Shown piece by piece: positions 1-10,155 of a stretch of 36,114 nt of DNA. Location: assembly GCA_032821775.1 (NCBI GenBank), contig JAVLRN010000026.1:1-36114 (forward strand). The letters are read 5' to 3'. The DNA is from Sanguinoderma infundibulare. Lineage: Eukaryota; Basidiomycota; Agaricomycetes; Polyporales; Polyporaceae. The translations under genes and the position numbers were made by a program. Each line of letters begins with the position of its first letter. Within the stretch, counting starts at the first letter, position 1. The notes beneath the pieces were generated by a model. That model worked only from the letters and a program-made list of their open reading frames with translations. It was not told the origin of the DNA and did no database searches.

Positions 1-380
1 GGAAAATTTACAAAGTGTGGTATTATAAAATTTGTTAAATCATGAAGTGAGTTTACTCTAAAGCTTTTTTCGCTTCGGTTATTTTTGCTAACGATGCTTC
101 CGCAGGCAAAAAATTATTGTAATTGTAATAATAATTTCATATCCCTAGAATGTAAAGAGATTTGAAAACTCGGTTTTACGGTCCATCCAACTCTTCCTTT
201 TATCCGTTTATCTATAGATATGGATACACTGAAAGAAGCTTCACCGTCGCAAAAACCAGTCACAAACCAAGGATCTAACTTAGTTAATTGAACTTGCGCA
301 TAGGCGCTGGTACAAAAATTTGTTTTATTTTTTAATTGTTTAGAAAGGACTTTGATTTGATAGTTTCTTTCGAAACCCAT
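1..380 (-). pseudogene. LAGLIDADG homing endonuclease in nad5 intron 2, partial, with in-frame stop
   Basis: From ATG at 380 the frame reads MGFERNYQIKVLSKQL, then the first LAGLIDADG motif WFVTGFCDGEASFSVSI around residues 40-56. This is the usual start of double-motif intron endonucleases, which make a double-strand break at intronless alleles and so spread the intron. The frame stops at TAA (114-116), but the same frame then continues as FFACGSIVSKNNRSEKSFRV and on to the window edge, which matches the family. A glutamine codon (CAA) is the expected reading, so a single C-to-T change explains the stop. The second motif lies outside the window. The lost frame is a point nonsense change, unlike most other breaks here, which are indels. 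Confidence 0.75.
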
Positions 381-671
381 TAGAGTACACCTTAAGAGCT
401 AATTACTTAATACAGAATTGCTCCAACTACCATCTACTCGTTGCTCTTTTACAGAATTTATATAATTTGGCTGTGGGTTTTGTTTAATAAATTCTGACTT
501 AGATCCGCGATAACCCATTTCGTTTTCACTCATCTTATGACTTGTTACCATACCCAGAGTATTAGTCTGGCCACTTATAGCCTTTCGAAGATAGCTTGGT
601 ATCATAAGCTTTAGGGCGTCCCCGGACTTTGATAGTTTTAGGCACAATAGAGAGATCCTACCTCTCAAAGC
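1..671 (-). mobile_element. nad5 intron 2, group I (partial, runs off left edge)
   Basis: The intron starts after the exon codons for MNRVG (exon ends in T at 672) and continues past the left end, so its 3' splice site is not seen. The first 270 nt hold a recognisable group I core: on the minus strand AGTCCGGGGACGCCCTAAAG lies near 630 and GAAATGGGTTATCGCGG near 520. This core arrangement, followed by an ORF beginning MGFERNYQ, is common in fungal nad5 and cob introns. The core itself reads as an open frame (399-671), which is coincidental and should not be called a protein. Confidence 0.85.
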
Positions 672-2341
672 ACCTACTCTATTCATAGTTAAGGCTAATA
701 TTGCTGCTTTATTAGCTTGAATTCTAGTAAACCAGAAGTTAATTAATAAATAAGAAACTACTCCAATCAAATCTTAAAATAAAGAAATTTAAATTATATA
801 ATTTCTCTATAGGTCTAATTGTGACACATATAGAAAGCTTTTTTCTTTATTTCCTGTACATTGAACACCTATCAGGTTTTACTTCATGCCTTGACATCAT
901 TGTCAAATTAGGTTGAAACAAAGATGAAGATTCTGACTATGCATTAAGCACCATTTCAGGCACCCATTATTGAACTAGTCGATAGCGATTTAAAATGAAA
1001 CCGACGATCTATAAAAAAAAGCTTATTAATTTTTGATCGTTTTCAATAATGTCGCAAAAAAATGTTATTCATATTCATATTCATAATGAATTAAATATAA
1101 ATGAATCTTTATTCTTCATTTCAATTTTTCTAAAGATTTACATTTTTTTACTATGGTATTAAATTAATAATCTCCTAATTTATAATATAAAGTAGATACC
1201 ATATAAGGTTAATAATATTAGAAAAAGTAGACATAGATTGACTAGAAACATATAAAGTATATCCTTTATTTTTTCCTCCTGAGTGTATTGTAACTGTAAG
1301 ATTGAATTTGTTTTTTAATATTTCACATAATTGTGAAAGTTCTTTATATGTAAAACAATTAGTAGCTATTTTTGCTCCTTTTTTTAATTTACTACCATCA
1401 TCCATAAACCATATAGCTAAGCAAGTGGACTTAAAATTTGTTCTATATTATGAGGTATTATTTTAACATATTTTCCTTCACATAAGGTATAAAACATATC
1501 ATGAATCCAATTAAAGCTAGAAAAAGTATAAGTATTTATACTATAATGAAAATATATTTCCCCATTTTTTCTAATTCTTTTTTTTAGTTTAGGTTTATTA
1601 ATATTACAATAACCTCTAGTAGATAAATAAGAATGAAACCACATTAAATATTCTACATTTTTATTTGATTGTTCAAATTTCATTCTAGTTCCTATTCCTT
1701 TTTTTCTTTTTTCTAAATGACCATCACCTAATAATGAACCTATTATTATGGAAATTATATCTATATTATGAGGACCTATTCTTTCTAAGGAAGTTATTCT
1801 TGTTTTATTTATTTGCTCAGATATATGCAATGGTAATGAAAATAAAACAATATTAAATTCGCTAGGACACCAATAAAGATTATTAAGATAATACCATTTA
1901 AGGCAATTTAATTTACCTTCCCAACCTACAAACATTACAAAAATAATTAGCACCAGAAACTAATACTAACATAAAGAATGTGAATAATGATAAATAAGAA
2001 AAGAACCTTTGATTGTGAGGATCTTCTGCCATATAATTAGTAGAAAAAATATGGATTAAAGATGAAATATAAAGTACAGGTATAAACATTGATACTGTTA
2101 ATTGATCAAATAAAAATTCCCATTGAATACTTAATATTTCTGAATCCATCCATGAACATAAATGAACTAATACTGGAGAACCACATAAACCTACTTCATA
2201 AAAAGCTAAAGTAGCTAAAATTGATGATATTATTAAGCAAGTACATGTGATGATATGAGCACCAGTCACACCTATTTTTCTACCTAATAAACCTGAAACA
2301 AAACTCCCTAATAAAGGAAAAATTAATATTGATAAATACAT
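672..2341 (-). CDS. nad5: NADH dehydrogenase subunit 5 (5' part), two exons in window
   Basis: Proton-pumping membrane subunit of complex I. Exon 1 (1915-2341) starts with ATG at 2341, seven bases after the nad4L stop, and encodes [17 protein letters not shown] through [20 protein letters not shown] to VMFVGWEG. Exon 2 (672-767, exactly 32 codons) encodes [20 protein letters not shown] through ALTMNRVG. The rest, including the quinone-proximal antiporter core, lies off the left edge. Exon 1 carries a frameshift: five T's (1939-1943, read on the minus strand) where four would keep the frame between SGANYF and VMFVGWEG. Splice sites follow the group I rule: T before each intron, G ending intron 1. 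The close nad4L-nad5 spacing suggests co-transcription. Confidence 0.93.
768..1914 (-). mobile_element. nad5 intron 1, group I
   Basis: Inserted between codons for GWEG and IGVV. Upstream exon ends in T (1915) and the intron ends in G (768). The HEG fills the 5' part in frame with exon 1, and the ribozyme core lies in the last ~400 nt. A core segment at 943-1006 (forward ATTAAGCACCATTTCAGG, then a matching run ending in the ACGATCT region) is nearly the same as 33898-33964 in a cox1 intron, so the two introns are close relatives sitting in different genes. Confidence 0.85.
1164..1914 (-). CDS. LAGLIDADG (type 2) homing endonuclease in nad5 intron 1, frame broken twice
   Basis: The reading frame continues from nad5 exon 1 into the intron. 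Motif 1 is [18 protein letters not shown] (near 1745-1700) and motif 2 is [13 protein letters not shown] (near 1405), as in the single-chain type 2 family that cuts intronless nad5. Two one-base deletions split it. One lies near 1418, where LSPLA should run on into LAIWFMDDG (TTA reduced to TA). The other lies near 1190, where CCT became CT before the C-terminal [13 protein letters not shown]. With both counted, the frame ends at TAA 1164-1166. It is either a decaying HEG or an intact one with read errors. Confidence 0.8.
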
Positions 2342-2348
2342 TATGTTC

Positions 2349-2606
2349 TTAAGAGATATTTCCTCTTAATCTATAAAAAGCAACTAAAATACTTAAACCT
2401 ATTACTGATTCTGCACCTGCTATTGATATAATAAAGATACTAAAATTTTGTCCGATAGCATCGTCAAAACTAAATGAACTTATTAACACTAATAAGGTTA
2501 CAGCTAATAGCATTATTTCTATTGCTATAATCATTAATATTATGTTTTTTCTATTTAAAATAAATCCTAAAACACCAATTAAAAATAAAAATAATGATAA
2601 ATTCAT
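2349..2606 (-). CDS. nad4L: NADH dehydrogenase subunit 4L
   Basis: Small membrane subunit of complex I, 85 aa, about the family length. Intact frame from [20 protein letters not shown] to FYRLRGNIS with three hydrophobic segments (about 1-17, 23-46, 55-78). The conserved acidic residue in the second helix ([10 protein letters not shown]) and the [19 protein letters not shown] block are diagnostic. It is followed by nad5 after seven bases, the usual fungal nad4L-nad5 pair, although many fungi overlap the two by one base. No indels are seen. Confidence 0.97.
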   Translation of the reverse strand: MNLSLFLFLIGVLGFILNRKNIILMIIAIEIMLLAVTLLVLISSFSFDDAIGQNFSIFIISIAGAESVIGLSILVAFYRLRGNIS

Positions 2607-2869
2607 AGGTTTAAATATTTAGCTTATCCTTTGGGTACCAATAATATGAAAAGAAAATGAAGACTACTTCATTTTATGTTAAATTATTTTATAAATAGGG
2701 TTTTCATATTTTTATCCCTTTGATTTTTTTATAAAATATAATTATATAAATATTAAACTATATTTTTATGGTTATACATAGAATAATAATTTATAATATT
2801 TTTATTTGAATATCTATCTATTTAATAGATTATTTATTTCTACCGGTGATAGAGATTATAAATTATAAA
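2607..2869. other. cox3-nad4L spacer with group I intron relic
   Basis: No gene. The segment 2627-2664 (TCCTTTGGGTAC, then AATATGAAAAGAAAA) matches 9475-9512 inside the rnl omega-site intron, just upstream of that intron's P7 strand. It looks like a stranded piece of a related intron. The rest is AT-rich. Confidence 0.5.
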
Positions 2870-5234
2870 TTAGTTTCCACCCCAGTAATATACTGCAATA
2901 AATAAAAATAACCATACCACATCTACAAAGTGCCAGTATAAGATACTTGCTTCATATCCAATATGGTGACTATTTGTTAAATGATAATTGATTATTCTAA
3001 AGAAACCTACTGCAATAAATATTGTTCCTATAATAACATGTACAAATTTGTTATCATAATACATTTAATATTATTTCAACAACTTACGCTGTTGTTCAGA
3101 CTATTTCATCAATAGATTAATCTATTGGAGGGGATCCGTGGAAAGATTATTGTTTACATAAATACTCACTTTCTAGTCGTTGAACCTTCAAATATTAATC
3201 TTTATTTGCACAATTCTATTTCTTTTTTTAATAAAAACAAAATATGATTATTCTTAAAAACAAAGAAAAGTATATAAAAATATATAGAATAATTATGTTT
3301 AATATAAGCTTGGCTGCAAATTGTCCTCCCGCTAAGATGAGGGTTTCTATGCAATTAACCCTCTTTTCTGTCAAAATAAATAATACTGTTAAATTTAAAT
3401 CTATAATTTTTGTAAATTTGACCGTTAAGTAAATATTTTTTTATAATAGATCTATCTATCTGTAATATTCTACTACATTCACTAATGCTTGAAAAAACGA
3501 ATTCATTATTTAAAAGATCAAGAGCTGTTATTTTTATTTTATCAGATACTAATTTTAAAGTATTTCTATAAAATCTTAAGCCACCATTTTTAATGATATA
3601 TGGTGAAGGAATATTAAATAGTATTTGATACTTTTTATTAAAATCTTGGACTTCTTTAGATGGCAATGATGTTTTAAAAGTTGATAATCTAAAATTATTC
3701 CAATTACTTGTTATTTCTCTAGCTAAAGATTCACCTTCCGGTATGGTATGATAACCATTATAATAAATATTAACTAAAATACAAAAATCATTAAAATCTT
3801 TTAATTTCTTACTATTTAATAATTTAGTACTAGTAAAAAGCGGAACAATGACATTTTTTAAAAAATGGATGTTGTTAAATTCTAATGTTACCATTTGGTT
3901 AGAATTATTTCTAGGACTATTTATATTTATATTACCAAATTGAAAATAGTCTACTATGGCCCTAAATAATGGTAATTCTTTAACATGATTTTCAAATTTT
4001 AACACAGGTCTATTAAGATGTGCTGAAAATGAGGCATCACCATCAACGAAACCACCTAACCAATATTTATTTAAGTGTGATAGGGCTGGACTTGCCTCTA
4101 AATAGATGGAAGGATTTTTTAATTCATGATAAAACTTTATCATTTCATTTCTTCCACTATCGGTAAGATGACCTTTGTTTTTAATTAAATTAACTGCTTT
4201 TTCAAAGATTAAAAACTGAAAATATTTAGAACTCTTTAATGGAACTAAATTAAAAACTGGGACAATAATATTTATTAATGAAGCTTGATCATTGACAAAA
4301 AAATTACATCTGTTTTTCGAAATAGATATTTTTCCGCATCCTAGTTTTTTTTGTATAAACTTTAAAACATCTAAATCGTCTAGATGAAGACCTATTTGAA
4401 AAGTAAGTATTAAACTATTGTATTTATTGTCTTGACTTGTGTAGTTTCTCAAACTAATATTAAAATTACCTTCAGCATCTACAAAACCTGGAAGCCATTC
4501 TAAAAATGATGTATCTATTTTTTTAATATCGGAGTGAACTTTTCTAATATATACGGAATTTTTATTATTTATTTTGGTAGGGGCTAATTTTATTAACCCA
4601 TGTAAACCTGTTGAAGCATAGAATGTTGTACCAAAAACTGAATCAGTAATAGTAAATGTAGCATTAAAATATTCAACATATTGTAAAGCAGTAAAAACAA
4701 TAGCTAAGATAATAGTTAATAAACCACCTATTATTGCTCTTTTTCTATCTCCTTTAATTAATGCATGGTGTCCGTATGTTATAGTTGATCCACTACTTAA
4801 CAATAAGAAAGTATTTAATAATGGTATTCCAAATGCTGATAATGCTTCTATTCCTTGTGGTGGCCAAACCCCTCCAATTTCTACACTTGGACTTAAACTA
4901 GAATGGAAAAATGCCCAGAATACAGATAAGAATGCAAATACTTCACTAACAATAAATAAGATTACTCCTATTGTTAATCCTTTTTGTACTTGAGTAGTGT
5001 GACAACCTAAATAAGTTGCTTCTAAAATTATATCTCTAAACCATAATAACATACCTAAACCTGTTGAAGCTAAACCTAACATAAATGTAAAATCACCATA
5101 ACCATGCATTGATAATACTGCTCCTATTGTTAAATTTAATAATGAAAAACTAACTAAAATAGGCCATGGAGATATAGTCACTAAATGGATGGAAGGAAAC
5201 TTTGAAATAAATTACGATTTATGTTTAATAACAT
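2870..5234 (-). CDS. cox3: Cytochrome c oxidase subunit 3 (two exons)
   Basis: Core membrane subunit of complex IV. Exon 1 (4596-5234) encodes the N-terminus through VSPWP-like [34 protein letters not shown] and [12 protein letters not shown]. Exon 2 (2870-3042) encodes [14 protein letters not shown] to [12 protein letters not shown]. The split codon G-GT/TA rejoins as leucine. A simple ORF call would start at ATG 5181, but that lacks the conserved FPxHLV head. The better start is ATG 5232-5234 ([12 protein letters not shown]), which needs one extra T in the run near 5197-5199. All tryptophans are TGG. The intron ORF is fused in frame to exon 1, giving a 608-codon open frame. Confidence 0.95.
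3043..4595 (-). mobile_element. cox3 intron, group I
   Basis: The intron lies between LHG and HVIIG. Exon 1 ends in T (4596) and the intron ends in G (3043). The core is in the last ~300 nt: P7 strands appear on the plus strand as CTAGTCGTTGAACC near 3174 and CAGACTATTTCATC near 3097. This is the same subtype as rnl introns at 6171 and 8671 and the last cox1 intron. The HEG occupies the 5' part. Confidence 0.9.
3355..4595 (-). CDS. LAGLIDADG homing endonuclease, cox3 intron (intact, exon-fused)
   Basis: Intact double-motif endonuclease read through from cox3 exon 1, presumably released by proteolysis. About 410 residues lie in the intron. Motif 1 is [17 protein letters not shown] (near 4500) and motif 2 is [18 protein letters not shown] (near 4060), about 145 residues apart, each with the catalytic acidic residue. 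A C-terminal NUMOD1-like DNA-binding segment follows ([18 protein letters not shown], then [15 protein letters not shown]). This is the one clearly intact large HEG in the window, so this intron may still be mobile. Confidence 0.92.
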
Positions 5235-5819
5235 ATTTATTTGATTTTTTATTAAACTTTTGTTATATTTAATAAAATTTAATTTTTTTTCTGTTAGCAT
5301 ATTTATAATTTGTCAATAATGACTTCATAGTAATATCTATAAAGATATAATAATATAATGATAGTTTATTATAATATTAATGTTTATATTAATAATAAAA
5401 TATATGATTGCTTGATTTAATATTGATTTTTTTTTATCAATACTAGTTCTTTTAATTTTTATTTTATAAAGGTATTTTAAAAAAATACTATTTTTAAATT
5501 TATCATTTTAAGCAAAAGGGAATGTGATATCTTTATCAAATAATCAATTAAATGATTGATTATTTTCAAATTCAAATTTAAATTTAAGTTTGATTAAGAT
5601 TAGACTTATTAATTTAATTTAATTTTATTTAAACAAATAGAATACAAATTATTGAATAGAATAGAAACAGTTAATTTCTTACAGAATATAACATATTCTA
5701 TCTATATAATAAAGTAAGTTAAAAAAAAGTAAAATTTTTTTATTTAATAACAAGTTGACTTGCTTATAGTTTTTAAAATTTTTTATTAAAAATAACAATT
5801 ATTAACATCCAGTCTACAT
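5235..5819. other. rnl-cox3 spacer, AT-rich, no gene seen
   Basis: About 585 nt of A/T-rich sequence with long T and A runs and small inverted repeats (for example TTCAAATTTAAATTTAAG near 5571). No tRNA or coding signal was recognised. A promoter or processing site for the rnl 3' end could be here but is not evident. Confidence 0.5.
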
Positions 5820-6170
5820 AATAAATTAGTAATGCTAAACTAAATACTTTACAGCACTTACATTTGCATCCTATTTAGAAATGTTCTATTTCTTATTAAT
5901 ATTGATTAAAAATTAATCAATAAGATAGTATCTAGGGGATAGCTTCCTGCTTAATATTCATTCAGCGCTTATCTATCATGTTTGTGGCTACCCAACTATG
6001 CTTAAATCTTTTTAAATTTAATAAAATAAATTTAATAAAAAAAAAAAGAAAGAAACAATTGGTACACTAGAGAAACACAGCCTATTGATCCTTTCGTACT
6101 AGAAGGTCTGCCCCTTTTTACTATTTATCCCTCCAGAAGATAGGGACCATACTGACTCACGTCGTATTAA

Positions 6171-7213
6171 CAATTATGTTATCGTAATGCATTTTATTCA
6201 TTACTTCAATAACTCACGTTATTGTTCAGACTATGTCATCATTCACTTTCTCCTATGTCAAGAAGATAGAATGCCGGATATTCGTGTCAGGTTTATTGTT
6301 AGTGCTACTCACCTGTTAGTCGTTAAACCTTCAAGAAATGTTAATTGCTTAGGATAAACAATTATTCACTATTTCACGCTTGGCTGCAAATTGACTGTTA
6401 AACACAGTGTTCCTTGCAATTTATCCAGTTTTCATCTTATTCAACGTGATAAGATGGGGCTTATTATCAATATAAATTATAAACCTAATCTATAATACAT
6501 TGTAGAATGAAAATAAGGTATAACTATTTTTCTTAATAAATCTAAATTATTAGCACCGATAGTTAGAATCCATTGATCTTTTCTATCATGAAGTGGTGCT
6601 GTATATATATTTAATTTAGTTTTAATAGCCAAAGCTAAATTTTCAACTTCTAGTTTTTGATAACTATTAGTATAAATTCTAACTCTTTTCCTACTCTTGT
6701 CAAAATTACCATCTCCTTGTATTAAATATGCTAAAACAATAGGATCCATCAAATCAAGTATATTATCTGGAACTATTTTACATATTTATTTGTTAAATGG
6801 TTAAATTTATAAAACATTTCATAGTATGAATTAAATACAGGTAAAGTTTTTGTTTTAAGTCTATAGTTAATATAAACTTTATTTTTACCTTTAATTTCTA
6901 TAGGTTTTACTGGATTACTCATATAATCTTTAAATAATTCACCAATATGAAAAGCTAAAGATTTATATTTTTCTCCAAAACTCATTTCAAATCTAACATT
7001 AGCTGTAGGAGAAGATCTATATAATCCTCCATCACTTAACATTATACCTATTAATATTGAGTTAAGTTCTAATGGTAAATTAGTATTAATATTATTATTA
7101 TTCATTGTATTATTATTATTATTATTCATTGTATTGTGTATTTTTAATAAAATATGTTAGCATTAAATTTACACTTCTTTGATTAAGAATATTTTTTATA
7201 TTGTGTTATTTAA
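6171..7213 (-). mobile_element. rnl intron 3, group I, at ~L2584
   Basis: Inserted in the GGGT/TTAATACGACGTGAG block of domain V. Exon ends in T (7214), intron ends in G (6171). P7 strands are at about 6315 (TTAGTCGTTAAACC, plus strand) and 6228 (CAGACTATGTCATC). Confidence 0.87.
6477..7129 (-). CDS. LAGLIDADG (type 2) homing endonuclease in rnl intron 3, one frameshift
   Basis: Starts at ATG 7129 with an asparagine run (MNNNNNN), then motif 1 SILIGIMLSDGGLYRS. The second half has the LAYLIQGDGNFDKSRKR motif and ends PYFHSTMYYRLGL. The halves are separated by one missing A near 6770 (four A's where five keep the frame from KYVK into IVPDNILD). The type 2 single-chain architecture matches enzymes that cut intronless rnl. 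Confidence 0.82.
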
Positions 7214-7297
7214 ACCCAACTCGCGTAACCTTTTAATCGGCGAACAGCCGAACCCTTCCAAGCTTCTACCCCCGGAGGATAGGTTGAGTCGACATCG

Positions 7298-8619
7298 CAT
7301 TTATTAGTATATAAAATATATACCCCCCTAAGGGCTTAATCTTTCAATTAAGATTAGACTATATCTTCATCCAGCATAATAATACCCTTATGTTAGCACT
7401 AGATGTTGGCGTGTAGTCGTTGAGGGGTTACCTATTTTACAGTAGCTATTACCTAAATAAGTAACTTCCCTGCTGATTGCCCAATCTTTAAGATTTTAAC
7501 TCCAGCCGGAGTACTTAAAGCTCTAAGGGTGTTCCAGCATATAGCCAATGTCTAAATAATTATTTCTAATTAGATTCCCCGATGTATAATCTGCTATAAA
7601 CTAAAATTATATATCAAATATGTCTATATCTGAGATTATATCAGAGTCACTTATGAAACCTTCGGTATCTTGTATCTTGTATCTTGTTTAAAAACTTTCT
7701 CTACATTTACTTTATAAAGCATTGATTCATGTAAATGTGTAATCAATGTTGGTTTAATCATATCTAATGAATCTTTATTCACATAAATTCTTTCGTACAC
7801 TGACCCAGTACTAGATTTTTTATTATGAATACTTGTAATTAAATTGAAATTTGCTCTTAGAGTTTCTCTAAGAATACCTACTTCTTCTGAGTTAAAACTA
7901 TCAGTACATAAAGTTACACCTCCTCTCTTAACTCTTTGACCATCATCCATGATCCAATGAGCTAAACCTCTTTGAGTTAAATGTTCAGAGATGTTATGAG
8001 GTACTCTTTTCTTTTTTTTTCCAGATTCGTCTAGAAACAAGTCAGCTAAAGGATTTAATTCTTCAATAGCCTCAGTTCTAAAATATAATGATTGATTTGT
8101 AACTCCAAATCTTTCATCATTTCTAGAATAAGTAGTAACAGATTCTTTTTTTAATGGCATCCCATTTTCTTTAACTAAGTTATATAAATGATTTAAATAC
8201 TCCGATTTTTTTATAGATTGTTCAAAGGTTACATATGTTTTTCCAGATAATGTTCTTTTGATAGAGGCATCTCCTAGAAGACTACCCACAAATCAAATAT
8301 TTCTTTAATGATGTTATTCATATTAAGTTTAACTAAATTTAAATTTTGCTTATTAATTATTTTTAATAAATTTTAAGCGTAAACAAGATATTTATCGTAT
8401 CAAGTAGGTTTAACCTATAAAATTTTTTATTTATTTGTTTTATAAATTTTTTTATGTTTAATCTAATTAAATATTTTTATTAAATTTATTAATAATAATT
8501 ATATTTAAGTATAAAGGTTTATACCTCGATCATTAATGTTTATTAATGGACTTTTTTTTTATTTTATCTGCTAAGATATTTTCATATTTAAATAATATAA
8601 TGTGTTTAAATTATATCTA
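7298..8619 (-). mobile_element. rnl intron 2, group I, at L2500
   Basis: Lies between GTTTGGCACCT and CGATGTCG, the well-known L2500 site. Exon ends in T (8620), intron ends in G (7298). Core elements on the plus strand: CCTGCTGATTG near 7471 (P4 side), GTGTAGTCGTTGAGG near 7411 and GACTATATCTTC near 7355 (P7). The ~300 nt before the HEG (8320-8619) is AT-rich with no ORF. Confidence 0.88.
7651..8321 (-). CDS. LAGLIDADG (type 2) homing endonuclease in rnl intron 2
   Basis: The continuous part runs from GTG 8289 to the stop at 7651 (212 codons). Motif 1 is GSLLGDASIKRTLSGK and motif 2 is GLAHWIMDDGQRVKRGG. The likely true start is ATG 8319-8321 (MNNIIKEIFDL), joined by one missing base near 8291. 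It ends with the family-typical YKVN region and a short tail. The expected role is cleavage of intronless rnl at the L2500 site. Confidence 0.85.
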
Positions 8620-8670
8620 AGGTGCCAAACAGCCGGGACAATGTGTACTCTCACCAGCTATCAGCCTGTT

Positions 8671-9718
8671 CAAAATATGTTATCGTAAAGGTTCTTTATC
8701 CTTTACATCCATCCTTCACAGAATGGTTCAGACTATGTCATCATCTCTTTAGTCTTAAATTTTTACTTTCTTCCTATAATTGTGGAAGTTTATATTTCAT
8801 TTCAGGTATAATATGAGGACTTACTAGTTCATAGAATAACGGATAGCTATTATTACTTATAACAATAACTTTTTTAGATTTATTTGATCTCAATTCACAT
8901 TCAAAATTAAATTTTGCTCTTAATTCTTTTGACATTATTTCAACTTCTTTATCTGTGAAACTTTGAGTATTTAAAACTATACTTCTATTTTTAGAATTTT
9001 TATTATAATCTAATTTTCCACCATCATCCATGAACCAATAAGCTAAACCTCTTTCTGTTAAATAATTAATTATTAATGATTCTAATATTCCTTTTTGCTA
9101 TTATTAAGAAATAATTTAGCTAAAGGATTAAAAGCTTCATGACTAATAGTTTGAAAACCCCAATTTACCACTAGATTTCCTTTGGAACTAACTCTAGATT
9201 TTTTTTTATGAGGATTAGATAATACCCATACATCAAATAAATTATATACATGAAGTAAATAGGGTTTAGATTTATCACTCCATTCAAATTTAATTCTATA
9301 AGTTTTAGCTTTATTTTGAGTTTGTAGACTAGCATCACCTAGCATTAAACCTATTGAAGCCTCCAATTGAAGAGTGGTTAAAGAAGTTAAAGATTTTTTG
9401 TATTCTTTAATTAATTTGCTATTTGGACTTAGTCCTATTAGTAATTTTTTATTCATTTTAAATTTAAATATTTTTCCTTTGGGTACATGTAATATGAAAA
9501 GAAAAGCAATAGAGATGCTGGGCGCTCTTGGAAAGATTATTGTTTAGCATAACTCACTTTCTAGTCGTTGAACGTTCTCACTTCACACTTAAATAATGAA
9601 ATAAGTGATGCCGAAATGAGCTTCGCTGCAAATTAACTTAATTTATTTTAAAAGTCTTAAGTAGTCCTTGCAATTCACCCAGTTTTATTTACTTTTTTAG
9701 TATTAGGGACAACAATTT
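8671..9718 (-). mobile_element. rnl intron 1, group I, at the omega site (L2449)
   Basis: Interrupts TAGGGAT/AACAGGC, the peptidyl-transferase site where the yeast omega intron resides. Exon ends in T (9719), intron ends in G (8671). P7 strands are CTAGTCGTTGAACG near 9550 and CAGACTATGTCATC near 8721 on the plus strand. Confidence 0.92.
8774..9456 (-). CDS. I-SceI-like homing endonuclease in the rnl omega-site intron, one frameshift
   Basis: LAGLIDADG enzyme with strong I-SceI character. It shows GLSPNSKLIKEYKKSL near the N-terminus, IGLMLGDASLQTQNKAKTYR (motif 1), WVLSNPHKKKSRV, NWGFQTISHEAFNPLAKLFL and AYWFMDDGGKLDYNKNS (motif 2), then SIVLNTQSFT and a PEMKYKLPQL end. I-SceI of yeast has the same blocks in the same order and cuts the same rnl site. 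One A is missing in the run near 9088, so the frame stops after SKKEY instead of passing into GILESLI. Length (about 230 aa) fits the family. Confidence 0.9.
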
Positions 9719-10130
9719 ATCCCTAGCGTAACTTTTATCGATTGATCCCCGTCTATTCCATAATATAGCGAAGGGTCACTATGCCCTACTTACGTATCTG
9801 TTCGACTTCTAAGTCTTTCAGTTAGGCATGCTTTCCGCCATTACGCCGATTACAACCTTTCACACTGGTTGATTGATTTCCATTCAATTTTCTAGCTATA
9901 CCTTATGTTAATATTAAAAATATAATAATTTATATTCCTTCATAGTTTATACAGATACTATGATTTTTAGTGAGTATCTTTTTTAAAGATGTTTTTATAA
10001 ATAAATATCTTTGGATGTACTTTGCTACTTTATCAAAGACGACCGCCCCAGTCAAACTGCCAATTAGCCACCTATCCCTTATAAGATTCCAATCCCACAT
10101 ATTAAATATAAAAAATAATATTCTATAACT

Positions 10131-10155
10131 AAATAAAATAAAATAAAATAAAATA
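10131..10155. repeat. Five-base tandem repeat (AAATA x5) in rnl
   Basis: Five copies of AAATA lie in an A/T-rich variable segment of rnl exon 1. Probably an unpaired or expansion loop of the rRNA. Confidence 0.7.

Noticed and set aside
399..671. Open frame continuing from nad5 exon 2
   Set aside because: It translates the conserved group I core (AGTCCGGGGACGCCC etc.); the real HEG starts at 380.
3244..3432. Plus-strand 62-aa ORF
   Set aside because: Antisense to the cox3 intron core and HEG end.
8622..8816. Plus-strand 64-aa ORF
   Set aside because: Antisense to an rnl exon and the omega intron core.
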